Assembly: GCF_003635045.1 (NCBI RefSeq)
Contig: NZ_RBXT01000001.1
Coordinates: forward strand, 620,001 to 684,000
Length of the DNA: 64,000 nucleotides
Direction of reading: 5' to 3'
DNA from: Terracoccus luteus
GTDB taxonomy: Bacteria; Actinomycetota; Actinomycetes; Actinomycetales; Dermatophilaceae
The notes under the pieces are model-generated. The model worked only from the letters and a program-made list of their open reading frames with translations, was not told the origin of the DNA and ran no database searches. The position numbers and the translations under genes were made by a program. This document shows, one piece after another, positions 39,297 through 50,303 of the stretch. Every line of letters starts with the position of its first letter. Positions within the stretch are counted from its first letter, which is position 1.

Positions 39297-40082
39297 GTGA
39301 CCGAGCACAACCCGCCCGCGACCGCACCGGACGGCACGGCCCCCCGGCTGCAGCTGCTGCCCGCCGTCGACATCTCGGAGGGGCAGGCCGTCCAGCTCGT
39401 GCAGGGCGTCGCCGGCTCGGGCGGCCGGTTCGGTGACCCGTGGGAGGCGGCCCTCGCCTGGCAGGACGCCGGCGCCGAGTGGATCCACCTCGTCGACCTC
39501 GACGCCGCCTTCGGCCGGGGGAGCAACCGCGAGCTCATCGCCTCCGTCGTCGGCCGCCTCGACCTGCAGGTCGAGCTGTCCGGCGGCATCCGCGACACCG
39601 AGACCCTCGACGCGGCGCTCGCGACGGGCTGCCGTCGGGTGAACATCGGCACGGCCGCCCTCGAGGACCCGGCGTGGACGGCCTCCGTCATCGCCGAGCA
39701 CGGCGACCGCGTCGCCATCGGGCTCGACGTGCGCGGCACGACGCTCGCAGCCCGCGGCTGGACCCGTGACGGCGGCGACCTGTGGGAGACGCTCGAGCGG
39801 CTCGACCGAGAGGGCTGTGCCCGGTACGTCGTCACCGACGTCAACAAGGACGGCATGCTGCAGGGCCCGAACGTCGACCTGCTGCGCGAGGTCTGCGAGC
39901 GCACCGACCGGCCCGTCGTCGCGAGCGGCGGCGTCTCGACGCTCGCGGACATCGCCACCCTGCGCACCCTCGTGGGGGAGGGCGTCGAGGGGGCCATCGT
40001 CGGGTCGGCCCTCTACCGCGGCGCGTTCACGATCACCGAGGCCCTCGACACCGCCGGCCGCCCGGGCGGCGTCGTCGCGTGA
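39297..40082 (+). CDS. hisA: Phosphoribosyl isomerase HisA/PriA
   Basis: TIM-barrel isomerase of histidine biosynthesis. In most Actinobacteria lacking trpF the PriA form also acts in tryptophan synthesis; PriA identity is inferred from lineage and sequence. Catalytic aspartates are expected at D25 ([18 protein letters not shown]) and D181 ([15 protein letters not shown]). The 261-residue product has a 15-residue N-terminal extension. The GTG start has GGAGAG 8 bases upstream. Its stop overlaps sseB. It is cut off from hisDCBH by the UvrA-like gene. Confidence 0.94.
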   Translation: MTEHNPPATAPDGTAPRLQLLPAVDISEGQAVQLVQGVAGSGGRFGDPWEAALAWQDAGAEWIHLVDLDAAFGRGSNRELIASVVGRLDLQVELSGGIRDTETLDAALATGCRRVNIGTAALEDPAWTASVIAEHGDRVAIGLDVRGTTLAARGWTRDGGDLWETLERLDREGCARYVVTDVNKDGMLQGPNVDLLREVCERTDRPVVASGGVSTLADIATLRTLVGEGVEGAIVGSALYRGAFTITEALDTAGRPGGVVA

Positions 40083-40861
40083 GTACCACCGACGCCGAGG
40101 GCCGCCCGGCCGACTCGGCGGGGCAGGCGTGGGCGGGCAAGTCCATCCCGTCGCACGGCTTCGCCGGTGACACGGGCGGGGCCGACGCCGCCCTGCTCGC
40201 CCTGCTCGAGCAGCCACCGACCGCGAGCGGCGCGGAGGCCGCGGCCCACGAGCAGCGCCTCGTCGCGGCCGTCGCCGGCGCGCGCTGGCTCGTGCCGGTC
40301 GTGGCCGTCGCCACCGAGGTGCAGGGCGAGGGGGCGCACGCCGTCGACGCCCGCAGCGACATGGCCGCGGTGACGCTCACGGCCCCCGACGGGTCGCGGG
40401 CCCTGCCCGTCTTCACCTCCCTCGCGGCCCTCACCACGTGGGACGCCGGCGCCCGTCCCGTCCCGGTCGCGGCGTCCGCCGCCGCCCAGTCGGCGATCAC
40501 CGAGGAGTGCTCGGTGCTCGTCGTCGACGTCGGCTCCGACCACGCGACGGTGCTGCGTCCGAGCATGCTGTGGGCCCTGGCCCAGCAGCGCGACTGGCTG
40601 CCCGCCCACGTCGACCCCCACGTCGAGCGGGCCGTCGCGGCGGCCGCCGCCGAGCAGCCCGCCGTGCGGGGCCACCGCCTCGGGGCGGGTGAGCCGGCCG
40701 GGGCCGGTGTGCTGCGCGTCGTGCTGCAGCTCGCCCCGGGCCTCGACGCCGAGGCGGTCGGGGCCGTCGCGACGGCGGTGGGGGAGCGCCTCGCCACCGA
40801 CGGCGAGACCCGTGCGAGGATCGACGCCCTGACGTTCGCGCTCGAGGTGGCCCCCGCCTGA
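40079..40861 (+). CDS. SseB family protein
   Basis: A 260-residue protein with the SseB N-terminal domain pattern ([33 protein letters not shown], followed by a [16 protein letters not shown] segment). The molecular role is unknown. SseB-like genes often sit next to hisA or priA in Actinobacteria. The GTG start overlaps the hisA stop, so the pair is coupled. Confidence 0.8.
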   Translation: MSTTDAEGRPADSAGQAWAGKSIPSHGFAGDTGGADAALLALLEQPPTASGAEAAAHEQRLVAAVAGARWLVPVVAVATEVQGEGAHAVDARSDMAAVTLTAPDGSRALPVFTSLAALTTWDAGARPVPVAASAAAQSAITEECSVLVVDVGSDHATVLRPSMLWALAQQRDWLPAHVDPHVERAVAAAAAEQPAVRGHRLGAGEPAGAGVLRVVLQLAPGLDAEAVGAVATAVGERLATDGETRARIDALTFALEVAPA

Positions 40862-40910
40862 GCGTCGCCCGCCGGGACCCGTGCCACCGGGCGTGACCCG
40901 TCACGCAGCC

Positions 40911-40946
40911 TGCACGGCCACCTGCACGACCACCTGCACGACCACG
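40911..40946 (+). repeat. Three 12-bp tandem units in the sseB-DUF445 gap
   Basis: TGCACGGCCACC, TGCACGACCACC and TGCACGACCACG follow one another in the 140-bp leader before the DUF445 gene, followed by related ACGACC-type motifs. Function is unknown; they precede a GGAGG-like ribosome binding site. Confidence 0.6.
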
Positions 40947-41001
40947 CGAACCACCCCTGAACGACCCGGAACGACCACGGACGACCCACGGAGGTGCCCC
41001 G

Positions 41002-42270
41002 GTGAGCGGACCCCTCGCCTTCGCCGTCGACCCGGCGGTCGACGCCCGGCGGCGGCGCGACCTGCGCCAGATGCGGCTCGTCGCGACAGGCCTGCTCGTG
41101 CTGGCCGCGGTCGTCTACGTGCTGACGCGCGGGCACGACGACGGCGTGCTCGGCTTCGTCAACGCCGGGGCGGAGGCCTCGATGGTCGGCGCCTGCGCCG
41201 ACTGGTTCGCCGTGACCGCGCTGTTCCGGCATCCGCTCGGGCTGCCCATCCCGCACACCGCGCTCATCCCGCGGAAGAAGGAGATGCTCGGGCGCAGCCT
41301 CGAGGAGTTCGTCGGCGAGAACTTCATGCGCGAGGACATCATCCGCGAGCGCGTCGCCGACGCGGAGCCGACCCGGCGCGCGGCCGAGTGGGCCCTCGGG
41401 CCCGGCCACGCCAAGCGTCTCGTCGACGAGGTGGCCACGGTCGGGGCCCACGCCCTCGCCCGGATCCCCGACGACGACGTGCGCGCCGTCATCGAGCAGG
41501 CGGTGCTGCCCCGGCTCATGTCCGAGCCGGTCAGCTCGCTCGCCGGCGGCCTGCTCGACCAGGTCGTCAAGGACGACGCCCACGTCGGCCTCGTCGACCT
41601 CGCCCTCGACGAGATGCGCACGTGGCTGGTCGACCACGAGGACGTCTTCGAGTCGCTCATCATCCGCCGCGCCCCGACGTGGGTGCCGGCCGCCCTCAAC
41701 GACATCGTCGCCCGACGCATCCACGTCGAGGCCCTCAAGTGGGTCGCCGACATCCGCCGCGATCCCGACCACGAGGTGCGCCAGGCCCTCGACGGGCTGC
41801 TCGTCGACCTCGCCCACAACCTCCAGCACGACCCGGCCACGCAGGAGAAGGCCGAGCGCCTTAAGGAGCGGCTGCTCTCGCACCCGCAGGTCTCGGCCAC
41901 TGCGATGTCGCTGTGGGTCTCGGCCCGCGGCGTCGCCATCTCGGCCCTCGAGGACGTCGACGGTCCGCTGCGCTCGCGCGCGCTCGCCGAGGTCGTGGCG
42001 CTGGCCGAGCGGCTCCTCGCCGACGACGCGCTGCGGGGGCGCATCGACGCCCGCATCACCGACATGGCCGTCTTCGCCGTCGAGCGGTACGGCACCGAGC
42101 TGACCCAGGTGATCAGCCAGACCGTCGACCGCTGGGACGGCAAGGAGACCGCCGAGCGCGTCGAGCTGCAGGTCGGCCGCGACCTCCAGTTCATCCGCAT
42201 CAACGGCACGCTCGTCGGCGGGCTCATCGGCGTGCTCATCCACGCCGTCTCGGTGCTGCTGCCCTCCTGA
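41002..42270 (+). CDS. DUF445 family membrane-anchored protein
   Basis: A 422-residue protein of the DUF445/YheB-YjiN type. The N-terminal hydrophobic segment (LVATGLLVLAAVVYVL) is followed by the family region NAGAEASMVGACADWFAVTALFRHPLG and IPRKKEMLGRSLEEFVGENF. A long helical middle and a C-terminal hydrophobic segment (GTLVGGLIGVLIHAVSVLL) follow. The function is unknown. GTG start with GGAGGTG 8 bases upstream. Confidence 0.85.
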   Translation: MSGPLAFAVDPAVDARRRRDLRQMRLVATGLLVLAAVVYVLTRGHDDGVLGFVNAGAEASMVGACADWFAVTALFRHPLGLPIPHTALIPRKKEMLGRSLEEFVGENFMREDIIRERVADAEPTRRAAEWALGPGHAKRLVDEVATVGAHALARIPDDDVRAVIEQAVLPRLMSEPVSSLAGGLLDQVVKDDAHVGLVDLALDEMRTWLVDHEDVFESLIIRRAPTWVPAALNDIVARRIHVEALKWVADIRRDPDHEVRQALDGLLVDLAHNLQHDPATQEKAERLKERLLSHPQVSATAMSLWVSARGVAISALEDVDGPLRSRALAEVVALAERLLADDALRGRIDARITDMAVFAVERYGTELTQVISQTVDRWDGKETAERVELQVGRDLQFIRINGTLVGGLIGVLIHAVSVLLPS

Positions 42271-42416
42271 GGCGCCCGGGTGGCGCAGCCGGGCGGGCGC
42301 CTCGGGGTGGCGGCGTGGGGTGCATCACGCGCCGGACGGGCATGGATGCCGGTCGGTGCCGCGTTGCCCCCAGCGACCGACGCGACCAGCGCGCCACCGA
42401 CCACGAGGAGCCCTTC

Positions 42417-42851
<435 letters not shown>

Positions 42852-42900
42852 CGGCATCCGGCCCGACCCACCCACGCGAACACCCACGCGAAGGAGAACC

Positions 42901-43971
<1,071 letters not shown>

Positions 43972-44003
43972 CGGACCGGTGTTCCCGGCGTGACCGCCGG
44001 TGT

Positions 44004-44038
44004 CGAGGGGCCGGGCTCATCACGAGCCCGGCCCCTCG
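44004..44038. terminator. Bidirectional hairpin terminator
   Basis: A perfect 15-bp stem (CGAGGGGCCGGGCTC with its complement) and 5-nt loop lies between the convergent oxidoreductase and EF-G2 genes and likely ends transcription from both. Confidence 0.85.
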
Positions 44039-44049
44039 TCGCACGCGGC

Positions 44050-46176
44050 TCAGCGCGACTGCTGCGGCAGCAGGTCCCGGGCGCGGTCGGGCGGCAGCAG
44101 CTCGAGGCGCAACGGCTCCCGGGTGAACGAGCCCGTGCCGTGCGAGACCGAGCGCAGGTCGATCGGGTAGCGCGACAGCTCGGCGGCGGGGACCTCGGCG
44201 TGCACGAGGGTCCACCCTCCGTCGGTGTCGGCGCCCGCCCCCGCGGCGGATGCCGGGGAGCCTCCGCCCGACCCGGCCATCACCGGCTCGGTGCCGACGA
44301 CGTGGCCCCGGCGCCCGCGCAGGTCGGCCATGACGGCGCCCAGGTGCTCGTCGGCCGTCGTCACGCAGACGCGGTCGACGGGCTCGAGCAACGCCACGGT
44401 CGACGCGTCCGCGGCATCCTTGAGCGCGATCGCTGCCGCGGTCTGGAAGGCGACGTCGGACGAGTCGACCGAGTGCGCCTTGCCGTCGACGAGCGTCACC
44501 CGGACGTCGACGACGGGGTGACCGGTGAGCACGCCCCGGTCGAGCTGCGCCCGCACCCCCTTCTCGACGGAGGCCACGAACTGGCGCGGCACCGACCCGC
44601 CCACGACGCGGTCGACGAACTCGACGCCCGCGCCCCGCGGCAGCGGCTCGACCTCGAGGGTGCACACGGCGTACTGGCCGTGACCGCCCGACTGCTTGAC
44701 GTGCCGGCCCTGCGAGCGGCACGACCGCACGAACGTCTCGCGCAGGGCGGTCCGGTACGGCTCGGACGTCACCGTCACGCTGTGCCGCTCGGACAGCCGG
44801 GCGAGCAGGTCGTCGACGTGGGCCTGGCCCATCGTCCAGAGCACGATCTGGTCGTTCTCGGCGTCGTGCTCCATGCGCACCGTGACGTCCTCGGCGACGA
44901 TGCGGGCGAGGGCCCCGGCGAGGCGGTCGTCGTCGCTCTTCGTGGCGGCGCGCACGGCCACGGGCAGCAGCGGCTCGGGCAGCAGCCAGGGGGCCACGAC
45001 CACCGGCCGGTCGGGCGACGACAGGGTGTCGGAGGTCTCGGCCCGCTGCAGCTTCGACACGAGGGCGAGGTCGCCGGCCGTGACGGTGCCGCGAGGACGG
45101 TGGGCGTCGAGGTAGGGGGAGCCGAGCGGGCCCACCCGCTCGTCGTCGTCGTGGGAGGGGTGACCGGGCACGTCGTGGCCGACGAAGTCACCGAGGTGGC
45201 CCGAGACGTGCACCGGCTCGTCGACCCGCAGCGTGCCGGAGAAGACGCGCACGAGGGACAGGCGGCCGACGTAGGGGTCCGTCGTCGTGCGCACGACCTC
45301 CGCCACGAGCGGTTGGGCCGGGTCGCAGGTCACCCCGCCGACGGCGCGCCCGGCGGGCGTCGTGACGTCCGGCAGCGGGTGCACCGTGGGGTCGGGGAAG
45401 GCCCGGCGCACGAGCCCGAGCAGCTGCTCGACGCCCACCCCGGTCGGCGGCGACACGGGCAGCACCGGGAAGAAGGTGCCCAGGCACACCGCCCGACGGA
45501 CGTCGGCGACGAGGGCCTCGACGTCGACCGCGCCACCCTCGAGGTAGCGGTCGAGCAGCTCGTCGTCCTCGGCCTGCTCGATGACCGACTCGACGAGGGC
45601 AGAGCGGGCGTCCGCCGCGTCGTCGCCGAGGCCGTCGGCGTCGCCGGTGAGCAGGCCGGTCACGTCGGTGAGCCGGCCCTGGTCGGTCACCGGCCAGTGC
45701 GTGGCGCGCACGTCGCCGAAGGCGAGACGGCACCGCTGCACGGTCTCGGCGAAGTCGGAGCGCGGCTGGTCGAGGTGCGTGACGGCCACGGCCCGCGGCA
45801 TCCCGACGGCGGCGCACTCACGCCACAGCAGCGACACCGTCCGGTCGACGTCGTCGGCGGCCGAGACGACGAAGACCGCGGCGTCGGCCGCCCTCAGCCC
45901 TGCGCGCAGCTCACCGACGAAGTCGGGGAACCCGGGGGTGTCGAGCAGGTTGAGCGTCACGCCCTCGCTCTGCACCGCGGCCGCGACGAGCGTCGTCGTG
46001 CGCACGTGCACCTCGGCGCCGGCGCGATGACCCGGTACCAGCGCGGCGAGCAGCGCGTCGAGGAGGGCGCTCTTGCCGGCGCCGCCCGGCCCGACGAGCA
46101 CGACGTTGCGGATGTCGCTCACCGAGTCCGGCGCGGGCGCCGGGGGGAGCTCTGACCTGCCGGGCGTCTTCGCCAT
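44050..46176 (-). CDS. Elongation factor G-like protein EF-G2
   Basis: A 708-residue translational GTPase paralogous to EF-G. The P-loop is GPGGAGKS at 29-36; the G3 motif reads DTPGFPDF. The G4 motif, usually NKxD in EF-G, reads THLD in VAVTHLDQP. Domains II-V follow, with the domain IV loop around GGHGQYAVCTLEVEPL. This subtype is common in Actinobacteria and is not the main translocase; its role is unclear. ATG 46176 has AGAGAGGTGG just upstream. It is expressed opposite to its neighbours. Confidence 0.9.
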   Translation of the reverse strand: MAKTPGRSELPPAPAPDSVSDIRNVVLVGPGGAGKSALLDALLAALVPGHRAGAEVHVRTTTLVAAAVQSEGVTLNLLDTPGFPDFVGELRAGLRAADAAVFVVSAADDVDRTVSLLWRECAAVGMPRAVAVTHLDQPRSDFAETVQRCRLAFGDVRATHWPVTDQGRLTDVTGLLTGDADGLGDDAADARSALVESVIEQAEDDELLDRYLEGGAVDVEALVADVRRAVCLGTFFPVLPVSPPTGVGVEQLLGLVRRAFPDPTVHPLPDVTTPAGRAVGGVTCDPAQPLVAEVVRTTTDPYVGRLSLVRVFSGTLRVDEPVHVSGHLGDFVGHDVPGHPSHDDDERVGPLGSPYLDAHRPRGTVTAGDLALVSKLQRAETSDTLSSPDRPVVVAPWLLPEPLLPVAVRAATKSDDDRLAGALARIVAEDVTVRMEHDAENDQIVLWTMGQAHVDDLLARLSERHSVTVTSEPYRTALRETFVRSCRSQGRHVKQSGGHGQYAVCTLEVEPLPRGAGVEFVDRVVGGSVPRQFVASVEKGVRAQLDRGVLTGHPVVDVRVTLVDGKAHSVDSSDVAFQTAAAIALKDAADASTVALLEPVDRVCVTTADEHLGAVMADLRGRRGHVVGTEPVMAGSGGGSPASAAGAGADTDGGWTLVHAEVPAAELSRYPIDLRSVSHGTGSFTREPLRLELLPPDRARDLLPQQSR

Positions 46177-46310
46177 GGGCCACCTCTCTCGTCCGCGCCC
46201 ACCCTTCTCCTCCGACCCGTCGGCTGACAAGAGCGGCGGTCGGCGGCAGGTCGGCGCCGTGGCGAAGAACCCGGGTGCGCGCTGTCGGTGGTGGGTGACA
46301 GGGTGGGCGC

Positions 46311-47675
46311 ATGGATCTCGGGCAGTACCGTCACGTGCTCGCGATCCGCGACACCCGCAACGCGTTGCTGCTCGGCCTGCTCATCCGCATCCCGATGTTC
46401 GCGGGCACCGTCCTGCTCACCCTGCACGTCGTCACCTCGCTCGGGCGCAGCTACGGCGCGGCCGGGCTGCTCAGCGCCGCCGCCACCATCGCGATCGCGA
46501 TCTCCGGGCCGTGGCGCGGTCGCCTCCTCGACCGCCTCGGCCTGCGCCGCACCGTCGCGCCGTCGCTCGTCGTGCAGGCGGTCTGCTGGTCGATCGCCCC
46601 GTGGGTCGACTACCTGCCGCTCATGGGGCTCGCGGCCCTCGCCGGCCTCTTCGTCGTCCCGACCTTCTCGATCCTGCGCCAGGTCATCATCCGGTCCGTG
46701 CCCGACCACCAGCGCCGCACCGCGCTCTCGCTCGACTCGGCCGCGACCGAGCTCGCCTTCATGGCCGGGCCCGCCCTCGGCGTCTGGGCCGCCACGTCCT
46801 ACAGCACCGGCTGGGCCCTCTTCGGGTGCGAGATGGCCGCTGTCGCCGCCGGCTTCGTCCTCTTCGTCGTCAACCCGGCCGTCAGGAGCGACGACGCGCG
46901 CCTCGCCACCCCGGATGCCGGTGTGCCCGACGCCACCGCCGACGCCACCGCCGACGCCACCGCCGACGCCACCGCCGACGCCACGGGGGTCGCGGCGGGG
47001 CGTGACGACGTCGCCGACGAGCCCGCTGCAGGCCGGGTCTGGCGCGGCTTCGTCACCGTGCCGGTGGCCGCCATCTACCTCGCCGCCCTGTGCTCCACCC
47101 TCGTGCTGAGCGGCACCGACGTCGCCATCGTCGCGGCGCTCCGCTCGTTCGACGCCACGACCTCCATCGGCTGGATCCTCGCCCTGTGGGGCGGCGGGTC
47201 GCTGGTCGGCGGCCTCGTCTACGGCGCGTGGCACCGCTCCTTCTCAGCCTTCTGGCTGCTGGGCGGCCTCGCCGCCACGACCGCCCCGGTCGCTCTCGCC
47301 GTCGGCGTGCCGAGCTTCGCGGTGCTCATCACCGTCTCGGGCATCTTCTGCGCCCCCACCATCACCGCGACCGTCGAGCAGCTGAGCCGTGCCGTCCCCG
47401 AGCGTTTCCGCGGCGAGATGATGGGATGGCACGGCTCGGCCATGACCGCCGGCTCGGCGGTCGGCGCCCCCGTGGCGGGCTTCGCCATCGACCACGGCGG
47501 CTGGCGCACGGGCTTCCTCGTCGTCGGCGTGGTCGGGGTGCTGGTCGCCCTCGTCGGCGCCCTCTCGCAGCGCAGCCTGGCCCGGCGCGACGGCCGGCGG
47601 TCGGAGCCCGTCGGGTCGCCGGCGCCGTCGCGCGATTCGGACCGCAGCCGCCCGGCTGCTACCATTGACAACTGA
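46311..47675 (+). CDS. Major facilitator superfamily transporter
   Basis: A 454-residue protein with about 12 membrane segments in two halves joined by a central loop (about 200-245) that carries a DATA-repeat. Motif A-like residues occur in GPWRGRLLDRLGLRRT after TM2. No substrate is indicated; similarity is to multidrug-type efflux carriers. It lies on its own between EF-G2 (divergent) and infC. Its end overlaps the candidate infC promoter. Confidence 0.85.
   Translation: MDLGQYRHVLAIRDTRNALLLGLLIRIPMFAGTVLLTLHVVTSLGRSYGAAGLLSAAATIAIAISGPWRGRLLDRLGLRRTVAPSLVVQAVCWSIAPWVDYLPLMGLAALAGLFVVPTFSILRQVIIRSVPDHQRRTALSLDSAATELAFMAGPALGVWAATSYSTGWALFGCEMAAVAAGFVLFVVNPAVRSDDARLATPDAGVPDATADATADATADATADATGVAAGRDDVADEPAAGRVWRGFVTVPVAAIYLAALCSTLVLSGTDVAIVAALRSFDATTSIGWILALWGGGSLVGGLVYGAWHRSFSAFWLLGGLAATTAPVALAVGVPSFAVLITVSGIFCAPTITATVEQLSRAVPERFRGEMMGWHGSAMTAGSAVGAPVAGFAIDHGGWRTGFLVVGVVGVLVALVGALSQRSLARRDGRRSEPVGSPAPSRDSDRSRPAATIDN
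46929..46985 (+). repeat. 12-bp tandem repeats in the MFS central loop
   Basis: Four perfect GACGCCACCGCC units plus a partial fifth encode Asp-Ala-Thr-Ala repeats. Copy-number change would alter loop length without a frameshift. Confidence 0.85.
47660..47670 (+). promoter_or_regulatory. Candidate infC operon promoter elements
   Basis: TACCAT (47660-47665) could be a -10 box with TTCGGA 18 bases upstream. TTGACA (47665-47670) is a perfect -35 match, but a -10 at the right distance is poor. Either would give a long leader before infC. Confidence 0.35.
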
Positions 47676-47840
47676 CCAGTCGCGGTCACGGATCTCCGTG
47701 TCCACGACGTGCCAAGAGAAGCTCGCTTCCACCCGCGTCGGCCTCACGGCTGCCGGGTACCGGGTCTGCTCGACGACCGTCCCCGTGACGACCGGAGAGC
47801 CGTGTGTCGCACAGCCCTGCTGTGCCGGCATCCGACACCC

Positions 47841-47876
47841 AGAGGGCTTCTCGTGCACGCACGGGGGGCCCTTTTT
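47841..47876 (+). terminator. Attenuator-like terminator hairpin in the infC leader
   Basis: A 15-bp stem runs from 47841 to 47874 with a 4-nt loop (47856-47859); several G-U pairs are included. Five T residues at 47872-47876 follow the GC-rich arm, rare in this genome. AGCCCT at 47813-47818 could pair with AGGGCT at 47843-47848 and so disrupt the terminator. It lies about 70 bases before the infC start. Attenuation is inferred from folding. Confidence 0.65.
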
Positions 47877-47945
47877 CCGTTGCTGGCCACGGAACCGGGC
47901 AGGCAACCCCCCCGCAGGTCCATCACACGAGCTAAGGAGCACCAC

Positions 47946-48599
47946 ATCAGCGAGCCTCGCATCAACGAGCGCATCCGGGTCCCGGAAGTGCGCTTGGTCG
48001 GCCCGAACGGCGAGCAGGTCGGCATCGTGCGCGTCGAGGACGCGCTGCGCCTGGCCGAGGAGGCGAACCTCGATCTCGTCGAGGTCGCCCCCATGGCCAA
48101 GCCGCCCGTCGCCAAGCTCATGGACTTCGGCAAGTTCAAGTACGAAGCAGCGCTGAAGGCCCGTGAAGCACGCAAGAACCAGGTCAACACGGTCATCAAG
48201 GAGATCAAGCTCCGCCCGAAGATCGACCCGCACGACTACGGCACGAAGAAGGGCCACGTCGAGCGGTTCCTCAAGGCGGGCGACAAGGTCAAGGTGACGA
48301 TCATGTTCCGTGGCCGCGAGCAGAGCCGTCCCGAGCTGGGCCGTCGACTGCTCGAGCGCCTCGCGGAGGACATCGTCGAGCTCGGCTTCGTCGAGTCGGC
48401 CCCCAAGCAGGACGGCCGCAACATGATCATGGTCATCGGCCCGACCAGGAAGAAGGCCGAGGCCAAGGCCGAGCAGCGCCGCACCCGTGAAGAGGAGCGG
48501 TCCGAAAGATCCGAGGGCGCCACCGGCATCCCGGACCCCGAGGCCCAGGCCGCGGCCGAGCAGCGCGCTGCCGAGCAGGAGACCGCCTCGGCCGAGTGA
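47946..48599 (+). CDS. infC: Translation initiation factor IF-3, probable ATC start
   Basis: IF-3 checks start-codon and initiator tRNA fidelity on the 30S subunit. The family start [19 protein letters not shown] lies 6 bases after AAGGAG (47934-47939), and the codon there is ATC. A rare non-AUG start (AUU in E. coli) is a known basis of IF-3 autoregulation, so ATC is the likely start. An open frame continues upstream without a plausible start. The 217-residue product has the normal two domains and a Glu/Ala-rich tail of about 35 residues. First gene of infC-rpmI-rplT. Confidence 0.93.
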   Translation: MSEPRINERIRVPEVRLVGPNGEQVGIVRVEDALRLAEEANLDLVEVAPMAKPPVAKLMDFGKFKYEAALKAREARKNQVNTVIKEIKLRPKIDPHDYGTKKGHVERFLKAGDKVKVTIMFRGREQSRPELGRRLLERLAEDIVELGFVESAPKQDGRNMIMVIGPTRKKAEAKAEQRRTREEERSERSEGATGIPDPEAQAAAEQRAAEQETASAE

Positions 48600-48702
48600 C
48601 GCGGGCCCTCACCGGCCCCCGACATGACCCCCGACATGACCCCACGCACCCCGCTGCGGTCGACATCGCAGCAGACACGACAGCACGACAAGGAGATCGG
48701 CC

Positions 48703-48897
48703 ATGCCGAAGATGAAGACGCACAGCGGTGCGAAGAAGCGGTTCCGCCTCACCGGCACCGGCAAGGTGATGCGCGAGCAGGCCGGCGGTCGCCACCTGCT
48801 CGAGCACAAGTCGAGCAAGAAGATGCGTTCGATCGCGAACGACGTCGAGCTCGCCAAGCCGGACGCCAAGAAGGCCAAGAAGCTCCTCGGCAAGTGA
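48703..48897 (+). CDS. rpmI: 50S ribosomal protein L35
   Basis: A 64-residue basic protein starting MPKMKTHSGAKKRFRLTGTGK, an unambiguous L35. It is preceded by AAGGAG 9 bases before the ATG and lies between infC and rplT as in most bacteria. Confidence 0.98.
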   Translation: MPKMKTHSGAKKRFRLTGTGKVMREQAGGRHLLEHKSSKKMRSIANDVELAKPDAKKAKKLLGK

Positions 48898-48983
48898 GCC
48901 GAGACCCCCACCGATCAGCACCTCGCTGAGCAACCGGGCTCTCTCGGTACGCCAGCAGCACCAAGCAGAGAAGGAGTATTCAC

Positions 48984-49376
48984 GTGGCACGCGTGAAGCG
49001 GGCGGTCAACGCCCAGAAGAAGCGTCGGGTCGTCCTCGAGCGGGCCAGCGGCTACCGCGGTCAGCGCTCGCGGCTCTACCGCAAGGCCAAGGAGCAGGTC
49101 ACCCACTCGCTCGGCTACGCCTACCGTGACCGCCGGGCCCGCAAGGGCGACTTCCGTCGCCTCTGGATCCAGCGCATCAACGCCGCGGCCCGCGCCAACG
49201 GCATGACCTACAACCGCTTCATGCAGGGCCTCAAGGCCGCTGGTGTCGAGGTCGACCGCAAGATCCTCGCGGACCTCGCCGTCAACGACGCCCCGGCCTT
49301 CGCCGCCCTCGTCGAGCTCTCGCGCGCCAACGTGCCCGCGCAGGCCGACAAGGCCGCCGCCGGCGACGCCGCCTGA
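48984..49376 (+). CDS. rplT: 50S ribosomal protein L20
   Basis: A 130-residue L20 with the conserved start [19 protein letters not shown] and the [12 protein letters not shown] motif. GTG start with AGAAGGAG 9 bases upstream. In other bacteria L20 represses its own operon by binding the leader or internal mRNA. An Ala-rich tail follows the core. Confidence 0.98.
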   Translation: MARVKRAVNAQKKRRVVLERASGYRGQRSRLYRKAKEQVTHSLGYAYRDRRARKGDFRRLWIQRINAAARANGMTYNRFMQGLKAAGVEVDRKILADLAVNDAPAFAALVELSRANVPAQADKAAAGDAA

Positions 49377-49429
49377 GTCATCCCGACTCCGACGGACTCC
49401 ACGTCACACCCCGAGCGCCGGGACACCCC

Positions 49430-50293
49430 GTGCTGACCAACCCCCGATCCGATCGGGTGAAGGCGGTACGGGCGCTGTCCCGGCGCTCGGTGCGTTCCCG
49501 CTCCGGCGAGTTCGTCGCCGAGGGGCCGCAGTCGGTGCGGGAGGCGCTGCGCCACCGACCCGACGCGGTGCGCGACGTCTACGTCACGCCCGAGGCGGCC
49601 GACCGGCATCCGGCCATCGTCGACGCGGCCCGCGCGGCGGGGGTGACGGTGCACGACACCGCCCCCGAGGTGCTGGCCGCGATGGTCGACACCGAGAGCC
49701 CTCAGGGGCTCGTCGCCGTCTGCCGGGCCGTCGACCGACCGCTCGACGAGGTGCTCGACGGGCTTCCCGAGCGCGCCCTCGTCCTCGTCCTGACCCACGT
49801 GCGCGACCCCGGCAACGCCGGCACCGTCATCCGGGGTGCGGACGCCGCGGGGGCGGATGCCGTCGTGGTCAGCGACGCGAGCGTCGAGCTGTACAACCCC
49901 AAGGTTGTCCGCTCCACCGCCGGCTCGCTGTGGCACCTGCCCGTGAGCGTGGGGGCGCCGGTGACCGAGATCCTCGACGGGCTGCGCGCCCGTGGGGTGG
50001 CGCTGCTCGCCGCCGACGGCGCGGGCACGACCCTGCTGCCCGAGGTCGACCTCGACCGGTCGCACGCCTGGGTCATGGGCAACGAGGCGTGGGGTCTGCC
50101 CGAACCGCTGCGCGCGCAGTGCGAAGAGGTCGTGCGCGTGCCGATCCACGGTCACGCCGAGTCGCTCAACCTCGCGATGGCCGCCACGGTCTGCCTCTAC
50201 GCCTCCGCGGGCGCCCGGCACCCCGACGGCCGCGGCGACACCCCGGTCGGCACCGAGGCCGGCAGCGACGTCGGCGTCGGCGGGCGCGGCTAG
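49430..50293 (+). CDS. TrmH-family (SpoU) RNA 2'-O-methyltransferase
   Basis: SAM-dependent SPOUT methyltransferase acting on rRNA or tRNA ribose. SpoU motifs: THVRDPGNAGTVIR (motif 1), WVMGNEAWGLP (motif 2) and VPIHGHAESLNLAMAAT (motif 3). The 287-residue product has an N-terminal substrate-binding domain (RSRSGEFVAEGPQSVREAL). The GTG lies 53 bases after rplT and may be cotranscribed with it. Substrate unknown. Confidence 0.92.
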   Translation: MLTNPRSDRVKAVRALSRRSVRSRSGEFVAEGPQSVREALRHRPDAVRDVYVTPEAADRHPAIVDAARAAGVTVHDTAPEVLAAMVDTESPQGLVAVCRAVDRPLDEVLDGLPERALVLVLTHVRDPGNAGTVIRGADAAGADAVVVSDASVELYNPKVVRSTAGSLWHLPVSVGAPVTEILDGLRARGVALLAADGAGTTLLPEVDLDRSHAWVMGNEAWGLPEPLRAQCEEVVRVPIHGHAESLNLAMAATVCLYASAGARHPDGRGDTPVGTEAGSDVGVGGRG

Positions 50294-50296
50294 GGT
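50291..50296 (+). promoter_or_regulatory. Candidate -10 box for the leaderless histidine kinase gene
   Basis: TAGGGT overlaps the TrmH-gene stop and ends 7 nt before the kinase ATG. Confidence 0.45.
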
Positions 50297-50303
50297 CGGG
50301 AGC

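Noticed and set aside
47709-47945. N-terminal extension of IF-3 from the upstream open frame
   Set aside because: No conserved residues, it crosses the predicted leader terminator, and the ribosome binding site points to the ATC at 47946.
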